Shown here in pieces: positions 32,021 through 37,287 of a stretch of DNA of 37,287 bases (its first letter is position 1; every line of letters begins with the position of its first letter). The DNA is taken from NCBI GenBank assembly GCA_963575745.1, contig CAUYUJ010017873.1, positions 184,591 to 221,877 of the forward strand, given 5' to 3'. Both the position numbers and the translations under genes were made by a program. The notes beneath the pieces are model-generated. The model was not told the origin of the DNA. It saw nothing but the letters and a program-made list of their open reading frames with translations, and did not search any database. The DNA is from Prorocentrum cordatum. Taxonomy: Eukaryota > Sar > Dinophyceae > Prorocentrales > Prorocentraceae.

Positions 32021-32057
32021 GATGATGACGACGATGATGCTGATGATGATGATGATT

Positions 32058-32142
<85 letters not shown>

Positions 32143-32154
32143 GGATGATGGTGG

Positions 32155-32187
<33 letters not shown>

Positions 32188-32280
32188 GGATGATGGTGGT
32201 GGTGATGATGATGATGATGGTGGTGGTGATGATGATGATTATGACGATGCTGCTGATGATGATGATGGTGGTGGTGGTGG

Positions 32281-32315
<35 letters not shown>

Positions 32316-32530
32316 ATGATTTTGCTGATAACGATTCTGAGAAAATTGATGGTGTTGGTGATGATGGCGTTTGGGTATTAAGTTGACGGTTATCATTCTA
32401 TTGCTGAGGTGATGGTGATGGTGGTGGTGGTGATGACGATAGTGATATTGACGATGCTGGTAACGATTATGATGATGGTTATGATGCTGACCACGACGAC
32501 GATGATGTGGCAGTGGTGATCGTGATGGTG
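31615..32530. repeat. GAT/GGT trinucleotide tract
   Basis: About 900 bp, mostly GATGAT with GGT and GCT blocks. The poly-Asp, poly-Met and poly-His frames are artefacts. Confidence 0.95.
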
Positions 32531-32639
32531 CTGACGGTGATAGGTACAAAGATGATGAGGAGGGGGGGGAGGACGCTGAGGCCTTCGGCCCATCCTGCCC
32601 CCGTGCCCTGGGTCTGGGCCAGGGTCCTTACGGATGTCT

Positions 32640-32733
32640 CTTGGGGTCTCTGCGGAGGCCTCTTGTGGACCCCTTGGGGGCCTCTTGGGGGCTTCTTGGG
32701 GGCCTCTTGGGGGCCTCTTGGGGGCCTCGGGAA
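32640..32733. repeat. (CCTCTTGGGGG)n short tandem
   Basis: About seven 11-bp units, the same motif as the 27-29 kb field. Confidence 0.9.
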
Positions 32734-33171
32734 GTGTCGGCGGGGAGACCACGAAAACACGCGAGGGTCGCTTCCGCGAGTTCTGGCGCCTGCTTGGTCT
32801 GGGCCCATGCCTGCCACCCATACACGCTCGGCAACGCACGGTCTGTCGCGCCAGCCGGCAAGGCGGGACAGAGTGATAAGTGCTTGCCGCTGCCGCCCGT
32901 ACCCCGCAGCTTAAAGCACAAAGTTTAACACATTTCTGCGCGACGGGTGACTTCTGGGATACTCGGCCCCGTCCTGCACGCGATGTTAGCGCCAGCGTTC
33001 GAAGTACTGGGGGTGTGCGGCACGTGTGGTGCGTGGTCTGGTTGTCCTATGAATGCAGTGCCGCAGCTGTCGTGTGAGAAAGGGGATGGAGGAGAATGGG
33101 AGGGGAGCAATCAAAGGCAGGAGAAGGACGAGGAAGATGTGGAAGGGAGGGGGACGCGGGGCGCTGTGCAG
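32734..33171. other. Intron DNA before SRP54 exon i
   Basis: Mixed sequence; purine-rich (GGA, GAAGG) over the last 90 bp before the acceptor. No gene recognised. Confidence 0.45.
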
Positions 33172-33240
33172 AACGCGTTGCTGGACAAGGACCTCTCGCG
33201 CATCATCAGAGTGGCGAAGGGTTCCGGCACGCACCCGATG
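33172..33240 (+). CDS. SRP54: SRP54 exon i (SRP RNA-binding motif RIIRVAKGSG)
   Basis: Encodes NALLDKDLSRIIRVAKGSG then THPM. RxxRxAxGSG is the helix-turn-helix motif of the M domain that binds helix 8 of SRP RNA. Lys stands where animals and plants usually have Arg (ARGSG). The acceptor is tgtgcag before AACGCG, the only one in the set not followed by G. The donor is gtggcc (GT), in phase 0. A short family C TIR element starts 18 bp after the donor. Confidence 0.94.
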
Positions 33241-33258
33241 GTGGCCTCTTTTCGCTGA

Positions 33259-33396
33259 GCGCGTCCCACTACTCGCAAAGTGCCTACTCGCAGACGTCCA
33301 AACTATACAGGTCTTCCTCTATGTAATATATCGTAAATCCCACGCGGCGGATCCAGGCCATTTGCGAGTAGTTGATTTGCGTGTAGTGGAACGCGC
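33259..33396. mobile_element. Family C TIR element, copy 2 (compact)
   Basis: 138 bp with inverted ends of about 38 bp: left GCGCGTCCCACTACTCGCAA, right inverse GCGCGTTCCACTACACGCAA, roughly 30 of 38 matching. Interior ATCGTAAATCCCACGCGGCG. It starts 18 bp after the donor of SRP54 exon i. No coding capacity. Confidence 0.75.
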
Positions 33397-33467
33397 CTGT
33401 CCATCTCTTGCCTTCTTGCACATGCTGGGGCACACTTCGGAGCCCTCCTCTCTCTTCTCCTCGGGGT

Positions 33468-33590
33468 GGATGAGGACGAGGACGAGGATTGAGGAGGAGG
33501 AAGAGGAGGTGGAGGAGGAAGAGGAGAAGGAGGAGGAGGAGGTGGTGGAGGAGGAGGAGGAGGAAGATGAGAAGGATGATGCGGATTAGG
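33468..33590. repeat. (GGA)n tract
   Basis: GAGGAGGAAGAGG repeats, purine-rich on the + strand. Confidence 0.9.
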
Positions 33591-34130
33591 AGGTGATGGG
33601 AGAACGCCAACTATCCGCGTAACACTGATTCTTGGCCAGCCCTTGGGCCAGTTTGGGGTCATCTTGTGGCCTCACATCCCTGTGGGAAGCCGCAAGGGCG
33701 AGAGCGCGAAGGTAGTCGAAGAACCACATGTTCCCCAAGCAGTGCTTACACTTCGTTTTTTTGGGGGCCTCTAGGGACCTGGCCCTGTCTCCCAAGGTCG
33801 GCCGTGGGTGCGTGGCCTCCCATGGCCTCCCGCGGCTTTGCCCTCCATGGCTTCCCCAGGGCTTCCCTTGTGCTTGCGCAGGGCTTCTCGCTCCACCGGC
33901 GCTGCTTCCCTTGGTCGGGACGTGGGTGATTGCCTCCCGTGGCTGCCCTGTGGCCCTCCGCCCTCTGGTCCCGTGCTTTTCTTCCAGTTGCTGCTCGGAC
34001 TCTCACGGCCTCTGGCCTGAGGCCTCCCATGGCCTCCCATGCCGTGACTGCGGCTTCCCGCCCCGCCGTCCGCGCTTGTTCGGTGGCAAATCATGGGAGC
34101 CTTGTGTACCCTCTTCATTCCGTCTTTAGC
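33591..34130. other. Unrecognised intron DNA with CCATGGC/CTTCCC motifs
   Basis: Degenerate GGCCTCCC / CCATGGC / GGCTTCCC repeats at 33775-34060; no gene. Confidence 0.45.
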
Positions 34131-34260
34131 TTCGATTGGCGTCGATAAGCGTTTGGGAGTCGATGAGATAGCGCCGATTTAGCGTCGGCCAGCGTCGATT
34201 GGCGTCGATTTAGCGTCGATGAGCGTCGATTTAGCGTATATGAGCGTCGATTCGCAAGAG
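34131..34260. repeat. GCGTCGATTTA short tandem
   Basis: About nine degenerate copies of GCGTCGAT(T/G)TA. Confidence 0.85.
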
Positions 34261-34814
34261 CCGACAAGGTGGTATGGGAGGCTCCCACGAGTTGCCACGA
34301 AACGCCTGTTTCGGTGGCCGCTCGGCCCTGGTTGGCCTCCTGCGGTTCGGCCTCCCTGTGGCCTCCCTGCTGCCACCCGCCCCGCCGCCGGCGTGGCCCG
34401 CGCGGCCGTGGCCGGCGCAGCTCTGCCTCCTGCGCCTGCAGCTCCCCGCCGCCTGCCCCGCCCCGCTCCTCGGCGGCCGCCAGGCCTCCCCACGCCCTGC
34501 CTTCCCGTGGGAGACCCGCTCAGGGCATCGTTTCGGTTCCTCCGCTGCGACTCGCTTCGATTCCGAGGGATTCCGACCCCGATTCGATTCGACCCGGGAT
34601 TCCGATTCGGATTCCGATCTCTGAGTTGAGGCCCGCTGGCCTGCCGATTTCCGCCGATTCGACTTCTCCTGGCGCCTCCTGCCGACTTCTGCCGATTCGA
34701 GTCGTGTCGATCGCCGATCCGATATGTCGATCCGGTTTTCTGGGCTCGCCTGCCCGCGACCAGGTGAGCCCGTTAGCTGCACTCGCACGCGCGCGAGCTC
34801 CTGCGCGCTTTCGG
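34261..34814. other. Unrecognised GC-rich intron
   Basis: GC-rich, then GATTCCGATTCG/TGCCGATT short repeats at about 34545-34730. No gene recognised. Confidence 0.45.
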
Positions 34815-34925
34815 CCTGAGGAGGAGGAGGAAGAGGATGAGGGGGAGGAGGACGCAGAGGAGGAGGAGGAGGAGGCGGAGGAGGAGGAGGAGGAGGAGGA
34901 GGAGGAGGAGGAGGAGGAGGAGGAG
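34815..34925. repeat. (GGA)n tract
   Basis: About 110 bp of GGA, + strand purine-rich. Confidence 0.95.
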
Positions 34926-34926
34926 G

Positions 34927-35235
34927 TCCCCGCTCCTCCTGCGCCTCCGCGGCCGCAGGCCGAGGGGATGTCCTCGCTATCCTCGTCCTCCGTCCGCCTC
35001 CTCGCACTCCTCCTGTCCTCCTCGTCTCCATCCCCGCTCCTCCTGCGCCTCCGCCTCCCCAGGCCGAGGGGATATCCTCACTGACCTCGTCCTCCGTCCG
35101 CCTCCTCGCACTCCTCTCGTCCTCCTCGTCTCCATCCCCGCTCCTCCTGCGCCTCCGCCTCACCAGGCCGAGGGGATATCCTCGCTGTCCTCGTCCTCCG
35201 TCCGCCTCCTCGCAATCCTCCGTGCCCCCTCCTCG
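34927..35235. repeat. 104-bp tandem repeat, about 3 copies
   Basis: TCCCCGCTCCTCCTGCGCCT at 34927, 35031 and 35135, each with GGCCGAGGGGATATCCTC and CTCGTCCTCCGTCCGCCTCC. 104 is not a multiple of 3, so the frame shifts between copies and it is not a coding repeat. Confidence 0.92.
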
Positions 35236-36290
35236 TCCACAGAGCAGGGCGAGGAGGTCGATGCTGAGCAGAGCGACTCGCCCGAAGACGAGAGGGCATG
35301 GAGGGTGGGAGCAGACGGACTCACCCAAGAACGAGGAGGGAATGCCTCCATCTCGGGTGAAGGAATTCGGTTCCCTTCTCCCTCCTGCCATCTTGCCCTG
35401 AGCGGGTCTTTCGCTTCTCTCGTGCCGCTCGCACTGCAGCCTCTGGTGTGGACTCGAGGTGGCAGGGTGGAATTGGAGATTGCCCCACATCGCCGTGTTT
35501 CCAATCGTTGCTGGCTCTTGCGCAGTTCACTATGTATGCATCTCCTACGTTCGTCTCAAAGACTTGTCCCTGCACCTCGGCGGGGTCGAGCCGTGATCGC
35601 TCCACGAGATTCCACGCGCCGTAACCTTTGGACCGCCTTGGACACACACGGAGATCCACACTCTTTGTGATTGGCAGCGAGTCGCGAGGAGTCCTCGCGA
35701 TTCCCGACGCACCAGAGCGAGCCAAAGTGCGCAGCAGCGGATGTCCGACGCACTACGGCGAGCTAAAGAGCGAGCTAAAGTGCGACGCACTCGAGCGAGC
35801 TAGAGAGCGGCTGATTGACCAGGAACAAGACAAGACAAGCAGAACCCCCCCCATCGCGCACCAGGAGGGTCCTAGGGCAGGACGGAAATCTCCTCGCCGG
35901 GGCAAACCCACGGCCTCGACGTCTGCCGCGCGGAGATCTCCCCGGGACGAGGACGAAGGCTCCCCTGCCGGAGATCTCAAGTGGGTACCCGCGCATATGA
36001 GGATCCACAGACATGGGATTCCTCACGCGTGGGGCTCCACCCGGCGTTCTGCGCTCTCCTTGGACAGGGCGTGTTCTACACTTTTGGAGCGAACGAGCTG
36101 CCTGGGCCCGCGCGCTGGCTCCCTTCCCCTAAGAGCACCCCACGCGATAAGGGGGGGTCCCACCTGCGTCGCGAGAGCCGGCTCCTGAGCTCCACGAGTG
36201 CACCGAGGGTGTGCCGCCCACGTGCCGTGCCGGGCCGTGCCGTGTCGTGCCGTGCATCGACTCGCCGTGGGGTTGCTGTTCAGGGCCTCT
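35236..36290. other. Unrecognised intron DNA
   Basis: Non-repetitive except GAGCGAGCTAAAG(T/A)GCG repeats near 35757-35805 and GTGCC pentamers at 36220-36256. No domain seen in any frame. Confidence 0.4.
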
Positions 36291-36459
36291 ATACAGGGCG
36301 GTTTTTAATACATAGGATTTTTAAGAATATAGGATTTTTAATCCATGATTAATTTATGAGTAGAGTTATGCATGAACTCATCGTTGTTTTTAATACTAAA
36401 TCCCCGCATTTTTAATACATGATCCGCACGCGGACCATGTATTTAAAACGGCACTGTAT
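36291..36459. mobile_element. AT-rich TIR element (family E)
   Basis: 169 bp of AT-rich DNA in a GC-rich setting. Ends are inverted: left ATACAGGGCGGTTTTTAATA, right inverse ATACAGTGCCGTTTTAAATA, about 25 bp. Internally, 36410-36427 and 36430-36448 form a second inverted repeat (TTTTAATACATGATCCGC) with a 2-nt loop. One copy only in the window. Confidence 0.6.
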
Positions 36460-36570
36460 GCTGGTGCAATGGTATGACCTTGCCTCCCAGAAACATCGGT
36501 TGGAGATTCGGTGGTGGGCCTTCTCGGGGCATTCTGGAGCAATGTTGGAGACCATCTGGGCCAATTTCGG

Positions 36571-37012
36571 CCATCTTGCACCATCTTGTAGGTCACCTCG
36601 GGCGGCTGTGTGAGTCCATGCCGTGCAGCCATCTGGGGCAATCCCGACACTCGACGTGACCCGTCTGCAACCTCCCTAGTCCAGACCTCCAGGTAAGGTG
36701 CAGGGTGAGGTACCCCTCCTGAGGGGTATGACAATGGTTGTTTTGGAAGAGCTGGTGCCGTGAACCACCTACGTGACCTACGTACAGAGTGCCATCTTGC
36801 ACCATCTTGTAGGTCACCTCGGGCGGCTGTGTGAGTCCATGCCGTGCAGCCATCTGGGGCAATCCCGACACTCGACGTGACCCGTCTGCAACCTCCCTAG
36901 TCCAGACCTCCAGGTAAGGTGCAGGGTGAGGTACCCCTCCTGAGGGGTATGACAATGGTTGTTTTGGAAGAGCTGGTGCCGTGAACCACCTACGTGACCT
37001 ACGTACAGAGTG
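36571..37012. repeat. Perfect 221-bp tandem duplication
   Basis: 36571-36791 and 36792-37012 appear identical, beginning CCATCTTGCACCATCTTGTA and ending TACGTGACCTACGTACAGAG plus TG. Each has an 8-bp hairpin, TACCCCTC-CT-GAGGGGTA (36711-36728, 36932-36949). It ends about 150 bp before SRP54 exon j. Confidence 0.95.
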
Positions 37013-37165
37013 CTGGTTGGATTGTCAGGGCGACTTGATGGGAAGTTGGACATGCAGGAAGAGGGAAGATCAGCTAAAATGAGATGAAACGGGGGGCGAG
37101 ATGGGAGTGGATGGCGATGCTGGCGCAGACACAGCAGCAACGTAGGAACAGAGCCGCCATTGCAG

Positions 37166-37228
37166 GCGGTGGCAGAGCTTCTTCAAGAGCACAAGCGCTT
37201 CGAGAAGATGGTGGGGAAGATGGGCAAG
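37166..37228 (+). CDS. SRP54: SRP54 exon j (AELLQEHKRFEKMVGKMG)
   Basis: Encodes AVAELLQEHKRFEKMVGKMG then Lys, the long helix after the RNA-binding motif (human counterpart: VQELLxxYxKFxxMVKKMG). Acceptor cattgcag before GCGGTG. I end it before gctgcc (GC donor), since the following residues no longer look like SRP54. The remaining M-domain tail should be right of the window edge. Confidence 0.92.
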
Positions 37229-37287
37229 GCTGCCCTCTGGCTGCTTCACCTTGGTCGGCGGGGGGACCAGGTTGATGGGGAGGGGGG

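Noticed and set aside
33608-33625. Fourth family A end (CAACTATCCGC)
   Set aside because: Only 11 bp match; the diagnostic CTGTAGGAGGACATG is missing.

Overview
The window looks like nuclear DNA of a dinoflagellate (an alveolate; species not determined). The reasons are very high GC, extreme simple-repeat and tandem-repeat content, tiny exons in huge introns, introns beginning GC, GA or GT and ending AG before a G, and a LINE-like element with zinc-finger and coiled-coil regions. Nothing suggests a bacterial genome: there are no operons, long clean ORFs or rRNA. A run of 100 N (12630-12729) marks an assembly gap.

The one confident gene runs left to right across the window. It is SRP54, the GTPase and signal-sequence-binding subunit of the signal recognition particle. 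Ten small exons (32-71 nt) lie at 2157-2204, 4080-4131, 12483-12515, 14465-14520, 15992-16023, 26353-26423, 30714-30754, 31463-31533, 33172-33240 and 37166-37228. Joined, they keep one frame for about 178 residues, from the end of the G domain (GALSAVAAT, then TGEHFDDFEPF) through the M domain to its RNA-binding helix (RIIRVAKGSG). The 5' exons (N domain and P-loop) and the 3' end lie outside the window. Only about 540 of 37287 bases are SRP54 coding.

The rest is intron filled with repeats. Intron 1 (2205-4079) has GGA tracts, one 165-bp family F repeat and a family D TIR element. Intron 2 (4132-12482) has TIR elements of families A, B, C and D (some nested), a 77-bp satellite of about 19 copies lying between two halves of a family A element, an ATATGT tract, a roughly 100-bp GC-rich repeat field broken by three F copies, a perfect 22-bp hairpin, and a 54-57-bp tandem array. 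Intron 3 (12516-14464) holds the gap, AGT, GTC and GGA tracts. Intron 5 (16024-26352) carries a decayed LINE-like retroelement on the minus strand (about 25.26 to 16.85 kb): coiled coil, RanBP2-like finger, RNase H, APE-type endonuclease, reverse transcriptase, C2H2 finger. Intron 6 (26424-30713) has 11-bp, 80-bp, 101-bp and 376-bp tandem repeats. Introns 8 and 9 have GAT, GGA, 104-bp and perfect 221-bp repeats and two more TIR elements.

A broken coding-like stretch of unknown identity lies at 301-1084. The long acidic, His-rich, Met-rich and Val-rich reading frames are translations of microsatellites, not genes. Everything here rests on reading the sequence; no alignment or transcript data were available.
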